Below, in pieces: positions 28,215-37,273 of a stretch of 49,456 nt of DNA. The DNA comes from an uncultured Candidatus Actinomarina sp. Its GTDB lineage: Bacteria > Actinomycetota > Acidimicrobiia > Actinomarinales > Actinomarinaceae. Position numbers and translations under genes: made by a program. Numbering within the stretch: position 1 is the stretch's first letter; every line of letters begins with the position of its first letter. The stretch lies in NCBI GenBank assembly GCA_902510995.1, contig CABXDL010000001.1, forward strand, positions 1 to 49,456, given 5' to 3'. The notes under the pieces were generated by a model. It worked only from the letters and a program-made list of their open reading frames with translations. It had not been told where the DNA came from and made no database searches.

Positions 28215-28498
28215 AAAAAAAAGAACCTGAAAAAATTAACGTTGAAAAGAACCCTTTGGGGATAAGTTTTTCAGACTCTAAAAAAGTAAAAAACTATTTT
28301 GATAAAAAAAACTTTTTATGGTCTAAAGAAACCACCCCAGGACCAGTAATAGGTACCACAGCAACACTATATACAACTTCAAAAAGAGCAATGGACTTAA
28401 TAAAACTTGAGGAACAAAAAATATTAATAGATATTGAAAAAAAAACAAAAATAAAGCTAAACACACTGGACGTTCAAATCCAAAATAGCCAACAATAA
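28211..28498 (+). CDS. Short DUF721/DciA-like protein (tentative)
   Basis: 95 aa; position between dnaN and gyrB like DUF721 in other actinobacteria; TATLYTTSKRAMDLIKLEEQKILIDIEKKTKIKLNTLDVQI resembles the DUF721 C-terminus. Confidence 0.45.
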   Translation: MKKKEPEKINVEKNPLGISFSDSKKVKNYFDKKNFLWSKETTPGPVIGTTATLYTTSKRAMDLIKLEEQKILIDIEKKTKIKLNTLDVQIQNSQQ

Positions 28499-28573
28499 CA
28501 ACGCATTTCAGCTAAAATAAGAGTTCAGCTAGGGCTGTTAACAATAAAAAAAGAGACGTATCTTAGGAGATTC

Positions 28574-30496
28574 GTGCCAAAAAAAGATTCAAAAACTTAT
28601 GATTCTAAAGACATAAAGGTCTTGGAAGGTCTTGAGGCTGTTCGAAAAAGGCCGGCTATGTATATAGGATCAACAGGACCCAATGGTTTACATCATTTAG
28701 TTTGGGAGGTCGTAGACAATTCTGTTGACGAAGCTATGGCAGGACGCTGTAATTCAATTGAGGTTCGACTTGAAAAGAACGGATCAGTTACTGTTACAGA
28801 CAATGGCAGCGGTATACCGGTAAAGCCCAGACCTAAAACGAAAGAATCTGCACTTACAACCGTTTTAACAACACTACATGCTGGAGGAAAGTTTGAATCG
28901 GAAGCATATAGTGTTAGCGGAGGACTTCATGGTGTCGGAATCTCAGTTGTTAATGCACTTTCAGTTTATGTTAAAGCTGAAGTGCAGAGAGATGGTTTTG
29001 TTTGGAATCAAAATTTTGATTTAGGTAAGCCAGTGTCAAAAATTAAAAAAGGAAAGGCGACAAAAAAGACAGGTACAAAAATTAACTTTTTAGCAGATCC
29101 AGAAATTTTCGAAGAGACACAAACTTTTGAATACAACGTTGTATCAGAAAGACTAAGACAAACAGCATTTTTAAATAAAGGCTTAAAAATTGTTCTAATA
29201 GACAACAGAGTCAAACCAGCAACCAAAGACAAGTTCTTATATAAAGGAGGATTAGTTGATTTTGTCGACTACTTAAATGATGGATTCGAAGTGCTTCATG
29301 AAAAAACAATATCATTTTCCGACCAAAGCAAGGATTCAGAAATAGAGGTTGCCCTTCAGTGGAAAAACGAAGACGACGTAAACATTAAAAGCTTTGCAAA
29401 CAACATTCACACCCTTGAAGGAGGAACACACGAAGAGGGTCTCAGGACAGCTATAACAAAAGCAATTAATGATTTTGCGAAATCAAGAAACCTTCACTCT
29501 GACATTTCATTAACGGGTGATGACATAAGAGAAGGAATAACGGGAGTAATTTCTGTCAGAGTAAAAGAACCACAGTTTGAAGGTCAAACTAAAACCAAGC
29601 TTGGCAATACAGAAATGAAATCAAAAGTACAGGTATTAGTAAATAAAGAGCTACCAAAATGGCTATCAAAAAATACTAAAGAAGGTAGAGCTATTGTAGA
29701 AAGATGTGCTGTTGCAGCAAAAGCAAGAATGAGTGCTAAAAAGGCAAGAGAGCTTACAAAAAGAAAAAGCATTTTAGAAACTTCGGGGCTTCCTGGTAAG
29801 CTTGCAGACTGTTCCTCTACAGATCCAAGCGAAAGCGAGCTTTTAATTGTTGAGGGAGATTCAGCCGCTGGACCAGCAAAACAAGCACGAGAGTCTAGAA
29901 CCCAAGCAGTTTTACCAATACGCGGAAAGATTATTAATGTACAAAAAGTTACAGAAAACAGGGCATTGCAAAATACAGAAATAAGTTCTTTAATAAAAGC
30001 TATTGGCACAGGTATTAATAACGAATACAACGGAGAAGAATCAAGATACGACAAAGTAATACTTCTTACAGATGCTGATGTTGACGGAGCTCATATAAGA
30101 ACACTTTTATTAACATTCTTTTTTAAATTTATGCCTGGACTAATAAAAGAAGGAAAAGTCTGGATATCAGAACCACCCCTATATAGGGCAAAATCTTCTG
30201 GGTCGATAAACTATCTTAAAGACGACGAAGCTTTAGAAAAATTCAAGAAAGAAAACAAAAATAAAAAATTTGATATAAGCCGTTTCAAAGGCCTGGGAGA
30301 GATGAATGCCGGAGAACTGTGGGACACAGCAATGAATCCAGAAACAAGAACCCTTATACAGGTAAGCATTGCTGATGGAAAAGCAGCAGAAGCTAAAGCA
30401 GCAAACATGTTCGAGATTCTTATGGGCAATGATGTATCTAAGAGAAAAACATTTATTGAACAAAATGCAAAAGACGTAAGATTTTTGGACGTATAA
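28574..30496 (+). CDS. gyrB: DNA gyrase subunit B (GTG start)
   Basis: EGLEAVRKRPAMYIGSTGPNGLHHLVWEVVDNSVDEA, LIVEGDSAAGPAKQAR, GLGEMNAGELWDTAMNP. Confidence 0.97.
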   Translation: MPKKDSKTYDSKDIKVLEGLEAVRKRPAMYIGSTGPNGLHHLVWEVVDNSVDEAMAGRCNSIEVRLEKNGSVTVTDNGSGIPVKPRPKTKESALTTVLTTLHAGGKFESEAYSVSGGLHGVGISVVNALSVYVKAEVQRDGFVWNQNFDLGKPVSKIKKGKATKKTGTKINFLADPEIFEETQTFEYNVVSERLRQTAFLNKGLKIVLIDNRVKPATKDKFLYKGGLVDFVDYLNDGFEVLHEKTISFSDQSKDSEIEVALQWKNEDDVNIKSFANNIHTLEGGTHEEGLRTAITKAINDFAKSRNLHSDISLTGDDIREGITGVISVRVKEPQFEGQTKTKLGNTEMKSKVQVLVNKELPKWLSKNTKEGRAIVERCAVAAKARMSAKKARELTKRKSILETSGLPGKLADCSSTDPSESELLIVEGDSAAGPAKQARESRTQAVLPIRGKIINVQKVTENRALQNTEISSLIKAIGTGINNEYNGEESRYDKVILLTDADVDGAHIRTLLLTFFFKFMPGLIKEGKVWISEPPLYRAKSSGSINYLKDDEALEKFKKENKNKKFDISRFKGLGEMNAGELWDTAMNPETRTLIQVSIADGKAAEAKAANMFEILMGNDVSKRKTFIEQNAKDVRFLDV

Positions 30497-32964
30497 TGCC
30501 AGCAAAGAAACCCGCAGCAAAGAAACCCGCAGCAAAGAAACCCGCAGCAAAGAAACCCGCAGATCAAAATGGAGCAATAGCTGTAGAAGACGAAATTTCT
30601 AAATCATTTCTAGACTACGCAATGTCTGTTATCGTCTCAAGAGCCCTTCCTGATGTAAAGGATGGATTGAAACCCGTTCAAAGAAGAATTCTTTATTCAA
30701 TGTACGAGACGGGTGTTAGACCAACAGGCCCATTTAGAAAATGCTCTAAGGTTGTGGGAGATGTTATGGGTAATTATCACCCACATGGAAATGATGCCAT
30801 ATATGGAACCCTTGTAAGACTGGGACAACACTTCAGCACAAGATATCCACTTATTGAACCACAGGGAAATTTTGGAACTCCAGACGACCCACCAGCTGCA
30901 ATGAGATATACAGAATCAAGAATGTCCTTACTGGCGTCGCAACTACTTGATGGAATTGATGAAGAAACTGTTGACTTTGAGCCAAATTATTCTGGAGAAA
31001 CAAGTGAACCAAAGGTCCTTCCAGGAAGGTTTCCAAACCTTCTTATAAACGGAGCAGAAGGAATAGCTGTAGCAATGGCTACAAATATGCCACCCTATAA
31101 TTTACAAGAAATAACCGAAGCGGTTAAGTTTACATTAAAAACAAAAGACCCAAAACCGAGAGACTATTTGAAGATAATTAAAGGACCAGATTTTCCAACA
31201 GGAGGCTTAATAGTTAAAACACCAACAATTAAAGATGCGATATTAAAAGGAAGAGGTTCTATAAAGTTAAGAGCAGTTGCTGATGTAGAAGAATTAGGAA
31301 AAGGAAGATCAGCAATTGTTGTAAAAGAGCTTCCGTACCAAGCATCAATAGACAGAATAATGGAAAAGATTGCAGCATTAGTACAGGATAAAAAACTAGC
31401 AGGGGTATCAGACCTTAGAAATGAGAGCAGTGACAGAAACGGGACAAGACTTGTTGTTGAATTAAAAAGAGATGCCGTTCCTCAGGTTGTGTTAAATCAA
31501 TTATTTAAACAAACACAACTACAAGACTCTTTTGCCGTAAACTCTGTAGCTCTTGTTGATGGGGTTCCAAAGGTTCTGTCCGTACCAGAGCTTATAGGAT
31601 TCTACATAAAGCACCAAATAGACGTTATTCAAAGAAGAGCAAAACACAGACTAGAAAAAGCTAAATCAAGACTCCATATAGTAGAAGGACTATTACTTGC
31701 TCTAAATAAAATTGATCAAATTATAAAAACTATTAAAGCATCCAAAGATGTTGATGTAGCAAGAAAATCTTTAATGAAGAAATTTAAATTCTCTCAAATA
31801 CAAGCCTCACATATATTAGATATGCCGTTAAGAAGGTTAACAGCGCTTGAAAGAGAAAAGTTAGAAGAAGAAAAGAAAGAGCTGAAAGAAACAATAAAAG
31901 AGCTTGGAGGAATTCTCAAAAGTAGAGTGAAACAAAATAAGATATTGGTCGAAGAGCTTGAGGCAATAACAGAAAAATTTGGGGATGAAAGAAGATCAAG
32001 ACTTGTAGCTGACGTAGGAGAGGTAAAGATAGAAGACCTAATTGAAGATGAAGAGATAATCGTTTCAGTTTCTTCAGGGGGGTATGTAAAATCGGTGCCT
32101 TCTACGTCATACAAAAAACAAGGCAGGGGAGGAAAGGGAGTCAAGGCATCTTCTTCAGATGAAGATGTGATAGAGCATCTTTTATCAACATCTGTTCACT
32201 CATACTTATTATTTTTCACTGACCAGGGAAAAGTTTACAGAGCAAAAGCACACGAACTTCCAAAAACAACAAGAACGGCAAAGGGCTCTCTTATACATAA
32301 CGTCCTTTCAATGGGTCAAGATGAAAAAGTCCAAGCAATAATAGACACAAGAGATTATGAAACAGAGAAATTTTTGTTAATCATGACAGAAAAAGGAACA
32401 GTAAAAAAATCTGCGTTTAAAGATTTTGATTCAAACTATAAGTCTTTACAAGCAATAAAACTTAAAGACGAAGATAGGGTCGTTTCTGTGAAAACAACCT
32501 CTGGAAAAGAAGATGTAATTCTTGTATCAAAGAAAGGACAAGCAATAAGATTTGATGAAAAAAATCTAAAGCCTCAAGGAAGAACAGCCATGGGAGTTAG
32601 GGGAATAAAACTTAGAGAAGGAGACAAGGTTGTGGGGGCATCAACATCAAGGGAAGAAACCCTCTTATTTATTACAGCGAAGGGTTATGGAAAAAGAACA
32701 AAATTAGAGGAATTTAGAAGAGCAGGAAGAGGTGGAATGGGCGTTAAAGCTCTAAAAGTCACCGAGACTAAAGGGGATTTAGTTGGAGCAAGATCAGTTG
32801 ATGAAGACACAGAGGTTATGCTTATGAGTACAGGAGGAACTGCTATAAGATGTGCAGTGAAGCAAATAAAACAAATGAGCAGAGCAGCCCAAGGTGTTAA
32901 AGTAATGAAACTCGCTAAAGAAGAAGAGATTTCAGCTTTTATACCTATAAAAAGTGAAGAGTAA
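30496..32964 (+). CDS. gyrA: DNA gyrase subunit A with N-terminal AKKPA repeat extension
   Basis: DYAMSVIVSRALPDVKDGLKPVQRRILY, AAMRYTE catalytic Tyr motif, KKQGRGGKGVKA GyrA-box-like. Confidence 0.97.
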   Translation: MPAKKPAAKKPAAKKPAAKKPADQNGAIAVEDEISKSFLDYAMSVIVSRALPDVKDGLKPVQRRILYSMYETGVRPTGPFRKCSKVVGDVMGNYHPHGNDAIYGTLVRLGQHFSTRYPLIEPQGNFGTPDDPPAAMRYTESRMSLLASQLLDGIDEETVDFEPNYSGETSEPKVLPGRFPNLLINGAEGIAVAMATNMPPYNLQEITEAVKFTLKTKDPKPRDYLKIIKGPDFPTGGLIVKTPTIKDAILKGRGSIKLRAVADVEELGKGRSAIVVKELPYQASIDRIMEKIAALVQDKKLAGVSDLRNESSDRNGTRLVVELKRDAVPQVVLNQLFKQTQLQDSFAVNSVALVDGVPKVLSVPELIGFYIKHQIDVIQRRAKHRLEKAKSRLHIVEGLLLALNKIDQIIKTIKASKDVDVARKSLMKKFKFSQIQASHILDMPLRRLTALEREKLEEEKKELKETIKELGGILKSRVKQNKILVEELEAITEKFGDERRSRLVADVGEVKIEDLIEDEEIIVSVSSGGYVKSVPSTSYKKQGRGGKGVKASSSDEDVIEHLLSTSVHSYLLFFTDQGKVYRAKAHELPKTTRTAKGSLIHNVLSMGQDEKVQAIIDTRDYETEKFLLIMTEKGTVKKSAFKDFDSNYKSLQAIKLKDEDRVVSVKTTSGKEDVILVSKKGQAIRFDEKNLKPQGRTAMGVRGIKLREGDKVVGASTSREETLLFITAKGYGKRTKLEEFRRAGRGGMGVKALKVTETKGDLVGARSVDEDTEVMLMSTGGTAIRCAVKQIKQMSRAAQGVKVMKLAKEEEISAFIPIKSEE
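30502..30561 (+). repeat. Four perfect 15-bp tandem repeats GCAAAGAAACCCGCA encoding AKKPA
   Basis: Direct reading; 60 bp uninterrupted at the 5' end of gyrA. Confidence 0.97.
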
Positions 32965-32969
32965 GCAAA

Positions 32970-33569
32970 ATGGTAAGAGTAAATAGAGTAAGAAGAATAA
33001 TAAGAAAAGTAGACCCATGGACAGTATTGAAGGTTACGTTCGTGTTAAATTTTGTTGTTGCTCTAACTATTGTTTTAGGTTTTAGTATTCTCTGGGTTTT
33101 ACTAATTAACGCAGGAGTTCCTCAGGGGCTAGAGGATATAGCAAGAAGGCTGGCACTATTAGATGACAACGCTTCACTAGTTGGAAATATAGAAGCTCTC
33201 TTTTCATCGGTTGTATTCTTAGCAGCCGTATATTTACTAACACAGACAGCTCTCGCAACAGTAGGGGCTTTTTTCTATAATTTAGTTTCAGATCTTGTTG
33301 GGGGAATAGAAGTTGTCGTTCTAGAAGAATCTTACGGAGAAACACCTTTGGTGAAAGACAAGAAACGAAAAAAAGAAAAAGATGAAAACAAAGAGACTGT
33401 CTTCATGACCTTATCTAAAACAGTAAAAAACCTTAGATCTCAAACAAAAAAAGAGGGAGAAGTTGTTTATCCGGAGATGCCAAGGCCAGATGTACCAAGA
33501 GACATTGAAGAACAAACACTCTCAGAATCATTTAAAAATATTCCAAACGAAGAAGAAGATTCTAAATAA
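32970..33569 (+). CDS. DUF3566 family transmembrane protein
   Basis: RRIIRKVDPWTVLKVTFVLNFVVAL and C-terminal FYNLVSDLVGGIEVVVLEE; location after gyrA as in other actinobacteria. Confidence 0.85.
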   Translation: MVRVNRVRRIIRKVDPWTVLKVTFVLNFVVALTIVLGFSILWVLLINAGVPQGLEDIARRLALLDDNASLVGNIEALFSSVVFLAAVYLLTQTALATVGAFFYNLVSDLVGGIEVVVLEESYGETPLVKDKKRKKEKDENKETVFMTLSKTVKNLRSQTKKEGEVVYPEMPRPDVPRDIEEQTLSESFKNIPNEEEDSK

Positions 33570-33594
33570 TTTGCTACACTTTTTTTAAAGAATA

Positions 33595-33679
33595 AAGCAA
33601 AGAAGCGAAGTTAGTGAAAACCTAATACTGTCCCGCAACTGTGATTCGAAAGATAAGTCAGGTCGACTTTTTGCTTTTA
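33595..33679 (+). ncRNA. Cobalamin riboswitch (short form)
   Basis: aagcgaagttagtgaaaacctaatactgtCCCGCAACTGTgattcgaaagataAGTCAGGtcgac matches the B12 box and core; P1 stem AAAGCAAA / TTTGCTTT closes it. Confidence 0.9.
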
Positions 33680-33743
33680 CAACAACAATCCTCGAGAGAA
33701 GGAGTGGAGTTTCAAACTTTTTCTCGTGGCAAGAAAGGAAAAT

Positions 33744-34709
33744 ATGAAATTTAAATTTTTAATTCTTGCCACCCTAATTGCAACGTGTGGTGGCTCCCAA
33801 GACCTGAATAGAGAAAAAAGAATTGTTTCTCTGTCAACAACTCATACGCAAGTTATACAGGTTCTGGGCGCTGAAAGACTTTTAGTTGCTGTAGATTCTT
33901 TTTCCACAACAGAGATGTCTATTGAAAAAATAGATGCATTTACTGTTAAAGCAGAAGACTTGGTGAAATTAAATCCAGACCTGGTTATTGTAGCTTTTGA
34001 TTTTAATGGAATTATTGAAGGATTAGAAAGCTTAGAGATAAAGTATGTACTTCTTCCTCCCGCAAGAAACTTTCAAGAGGTTTATTCTCAAATTGAAGAA
34101 ATAGGAAATTTAACCAACAAAGTAGATGAATCATTAGACCTAGTGTCTTCAATGAAAAGTGATGTTGAAGAAATTATTGATAACTTTACACAAGATAATA
34201 TAAAAGTATTTCATGAAATTGGATTCACCTACGGAATATATACAATTAATGAAAACTCTTTTATTGGGCAAATTTACAACCTTTTAGGAATAGAAAATAT
34301 AGCCAACTTAAAAGAAGATCCATTTGGAAGCGGTTATCCTGAATTTTCCGAAGAAGAGGTCATTATTTCAAATCCAAATTTGATTGTGGTTGGTCATTCT
34401 GATTATTTGAATAAAGATCTTTCAACAAGAACTGGATGGGAGGAAATTACAGCAGTTCAAAGCGGCAATATCTATTTTTTGGATGAAAATCTTGCAAACA
34501 ACTGGGGAGTAAGCACGGTTGACTTACTCAACACCCTTTCAGAAATTGGGCAATTTAAAGAAGCCCCTGCAACAACTTATTTGAATGAATATTCTGAGGA
34601 AATACAAAATTCTTTAGCGTCCCAAAATAATTTACTTTATCTAGTACTGTTTATCTTGATGGGTTTATTTGCTTATTCAAGGACTAGGGAACAAAAGGAA
34701 ACAGTTTAA
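33744..34709 (+). CDS. BtuF-like cobalamin-binding protein, lipoprotein-like signal plus C-terminal TM helix
   Basis: RIVSLSTTHTQVIQVLGAERLLVAVDS ... DLVKLNPDLVIVA; AAGGA SD before ATG 33744 (track start 33726 is upstream); directly behind the cobalamin riboswitch. Confidence 0.85.
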   Translation: MKFKFLILATLIATCGGSQDLNREKRIVSLSTTHTQVIQVLGAERLLVAVDSFSTTEMSIEKIDAFTVKAEDLVKLNPDLVIVAFDFNGIIEGLESLEIKYVLLPPARNFQEVYSQIEEIGNLTNKVDESLDLVSSMKSDVEEIIDNFTQDNIKVFHEIGFTYGIYTINENSFIGQIYNLLGIENIANLKEDPFGSGYPEFSEEEVIISNPNLIVVGHSDYLNKDLSTRTGWEEITAVQSGNIYFLDENLANNWGVSTVDLLNTLSEIGQFKEAPATTYLNEYSEEIQNSLASQNNLLYLVLFILMGLFAYSRTREQKETV

Positions 34710-34717
34710 GGATTAAA

Positions 34718-35626
34718 ATGAAGGGTTATTCGGAAGATTTATATATATTGGCTTTTGACCACAGGGGAACCATCACAAAGGGCATTTTAGGAGTAGAGGG
34801 TAGAGAGCCAACTGAAGATGAAGCAAATAAAGTTAGCGAAATGAAACAAATTATATTTGACGGATTCTTGAAAGCTAAGGAATCTGGAATAACCAGTGGA
34901 GAGCCAGCAATATTAGTTGATGAAACTTTTGGTCTAGAGGTTCAACAAAAAGCAAAAGAAATGAAAATTAAATTTGCTGCACCAGTTGAAAAGTCAGGAC
35001 AGAAAGTTTTTGATTTTGAGTATGGAGATCAATTTGGAGAAAAAATCAACGAGATAGGTGCTGATTTTGTAAAAATTCTTGTTAGATGGAACCCTGAGGA
35101 TGAAGAGGGTATTAGAGAAATCCAAGGAAGTCGTATCAAAGAATTGTCTGACTGGATAACCAAAAATGATAAAAAATTCCTTTTGGAGTTTCTTGTACCA
35201 GCAACAGAAGAACAACTCGCATCTGTAGAAAACGATCAAGCACGGTATGATTCAGAAATTAGACCAAAGTTAGCAGTTAAAGTGGTTGAAGAGATGAGAG
35301 AAAGAGGAGCAGATCCTGATATTTGGAAAATTGAAGGACTAGATACACCTGAAGACTGTGAAAAAGTAGCCGCAGCAATAAAAAGTGGAGACAGGGCAAA
35401 TGTTATTGCAGTAGTTTTAGGTAGAGGCGCAAGCGACGAAAAGGTCAATGAATGGTTACGAGCCGGGTCGTCTGTAGAAGGATATAAAGGGTTTGCTATA
35501 GGAAGGTCTATATTTTGGAATGCACTTAAAGGTTTTCACGAAGGAGACAAATCTAGGGATGAAGCAGTTGATGAAATTGCTAAATCCTACCTTGGATTTC
35601 TCTCTGTGTATCAAAACGGGAGTTGA
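34718..35626 (+). CDS. DUF2090 / IolC C-terminal-like aldolase-superfamily protein
   Basis: LYILAFDHRGTITKGILG start, KILVRWNPEDEEG, FAIGRSIFWNALKGF. Confidence 0.8.
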   Translation: MKGYSEDLYILAFDHRGTITKGILGVEGREPTEDEANKVSEMKQIIFDGFLKAKESGITSGEPAILVDETFGLEVQQKAKEMKIKFAAPVEKSGQKVFDFEYGDQFGEKINEIGADFVKILVRWNPEDEEGIREIQGSRIKELSDWITKNDKKFLLEFLVPATEEQLASVENDQARYDSEIRPKLAVKVVEEMRERGADPDIWKIEGLDTPEDCEKVAAAIKSGDRANVIAVVLGRGASDEKVNEWLRAGSSVEGYKGFAIGRSIFWNALKGFHEGDKSRDEAVDEIAKSYLGFLSVYQNGS

Positions 35627-35630
35627 ATAA

Positions 35631-36833
35631 GTGTCGGCAGGAAAAGCTGTAATTGGTCAGTCTGGCGGACCAACAGCAGTAATTAATAAATCTCTTGTTG
35701 GCTTTATAAAAGAAGCCACAACTAGAGATTTTGATGAAATATTAGGAGCTAGACACGGTCTTGCTGGAATGTTGGGTGAAGATTTTGTTGATTTATCCAA
35801 CCTTTCTGAATCACAACTATATGGAATTGCAAAAACCCCAGCCGCAGCTCTTGGGTCAGTTAGAAAAAAACCAACAGATAATGATATCGAGCAGCTTATA
35901 TCTATATTTGAAAGGCAAAATATAAGAAGTTTTTATTATATTGGCGGAAATGACTCAGCAGAAACAGCACATTTAGTAGCAGAAGGAGCAAAAAGCATAG
36001 GTTATGAGATGAAAGCATTTCATATACCCAAAACAATAGACAATGATTTATTAGAGACTGACCATTGTCCTGGATATGGGTCTGCTGCAAGGTTTGTAGC
36101 ACATGCATTTCAAGGAGACGACGCAGACAACAGAAGTTTAAATGGAATAAAAATAAATGTTTTAATGGGAAGACACGCAGGATGGCTAACAGCAGCAAGC
36201 ACCCTAGGAAAAGCAACAGAGGAAGATGGGCCACACTTAGTTTATGTTCCTGAAAAAATATTTAACATAGACACGTTCATAAAAGAAGTTAAAGAAGTAT
36301 ATGAATCATTGGGTAGGTGTGTCGTTGCTGTTTCAGAAGGAGTTCATAATAAAGATGGAGAGTATTTCCTCCAAACATATGCAGGTGAAACTGGATCGGG
36401 GTTAGCTGGAAAAAAAGACAGTCATGGGAATATTCAACTTTCAGGATCAGGAGCGCTAGGAGACACTTTAACAAATATTATTTCAGAAAATATAGACGGA
36501 GCAAGAGTGAGAGCAGATACTTTTGGTTATCTTCAAAGGTCTTTTTTAGCAGATATTTCAGAGGTTGATGCAGAAGAAGCAGAAAGAGTAGGTCAATATG
36601 CTGTTGTTGTCTCTGAAAAAGAAGACACTGGATCCATTATATTAAAAAGACAATTTTCTGATAAGTATCATTGTGATGTAGATCTTGTCGGTCTTGAAAA
36701 AGTAGCTAAAAATACAAAAGCAATGCCAAAAGAATTTCTTGATGAAAATAAACCTTATGTTACGAATGATTTTTTTGAATATGCAATGCCCTTAACCGGA
36801 GGTATTGAACCAAAAACTCAGATATTTGTATAA
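35631..36833 (+). CDS. pfp: 6-phosphofructokinase, predicted PPi-dependent
   Basis: GQSGGPTAVINKSL, IGGNDSAETA, IPKTIDNDL, GRHAGWLTAAS. Confidence 0.88.
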   Translation: MSAGKAVIGQSGGPTAVINKSLVGFIKEATTRDFDEILGARHGLAGMLGEDFVDLSNLSESQLYGIAKTPAAALGSVRKKPTDNDIEQLISIFERQNIRSFYYIGGNDSAETAHLVAEGAKSIGYEMKAFHIPKTIDNDLLETDHCPGYGSAARFVAHAFQGDDADNRSLNGIKINVLMGRHAGWLTAASTLGKATEEDGPHLVYVPEKIFNIDTFIKEVKEVYESLGRCVVAVSEGVHNKDGEYFLQTYAGETGSGLAGKKDSHGNIQLSGSGALGDTLTNIISENIDGARVRADTFGYLQRSFLADISEVDAEEAERVGQYAVVVSEKEDTGSIILKRQFSDKYHCDVDLVGLEKVAKNTKAMPKEFLDENKPYVTNDFFEYAMPLTGGIEPKTQIFV

Positions 36834-36835
36834 TC

Positions 36836-37270
36836 ATGTCAAAGATAGAGTTAAAAAAATCCGATTTTAAAGTTTTTTGGGAAACGAGAATCAGATATTA
36901 CGAGCTTGACCCACAAGGAATTATGCATAATGCGAACTACCTTGCTTTTTATGATCAAGCAGTCGTTGAGTATTTTAGGGATTTAGATTATGACTATGAA
37001 AAAGAAATCAGAACTACAAACAAAGACTTCCATACAGTGCAAGTTGTTGTTCAATACAACAAGCCCTTATATTTTGATGACGAAATAGAGATTGGTTTAA
37101 AAATAAAAGAGGTCGGGAACACAAGTATGACGTGGATAATGGGTATTTTTATGAAAAACACTGGGGAGCTAGCTAGTGCTTCTGAAATAGTTCATGTTTA
37201 TACGGATATGAAAACAAGTAAACCGACAACAATCACTGATGATCTTAAGAAAAAGCTAGGAGTAGCTTAA
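36836..37270 (+). CDS. Acyl-CoA thioesterase (4HBT/YbgC-like)
   Basis: RIRYYELDPQGIMHNANYLAFYDQAVVEYFR hot-dog motif. Confidence 0.88.
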   Translation: MSKIELKKSDFKVFWETRIRYYELDPQGIMHNANYLAFYDQAVVEYFRDLDYDYEKEIRTTNKDFHTVQVVVQYNKPLYFDDEIEIGLKIKEVGNTSMTWIMGIFMKNTGELASASEIVHVYTDMKTSKPTTITDDLKKKLGVA

Positions 37271-37273
37271 AAA

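Noticed and set aside
26051-29232. Minus-strand ORFs antisense to dnaA, dnaN and gyrB (e.g. 27059-27370, 29008-29232)
   Set aside because: No motifs or start signals; overlapped by core replication genes.
30211-30577. Minus-strand ORFs with CCGFLCCGFL repeats
   Set aside because: Antisense shadow of the gyrA AKKPA 15-bp repeats and gyrB end; no independent start signal.
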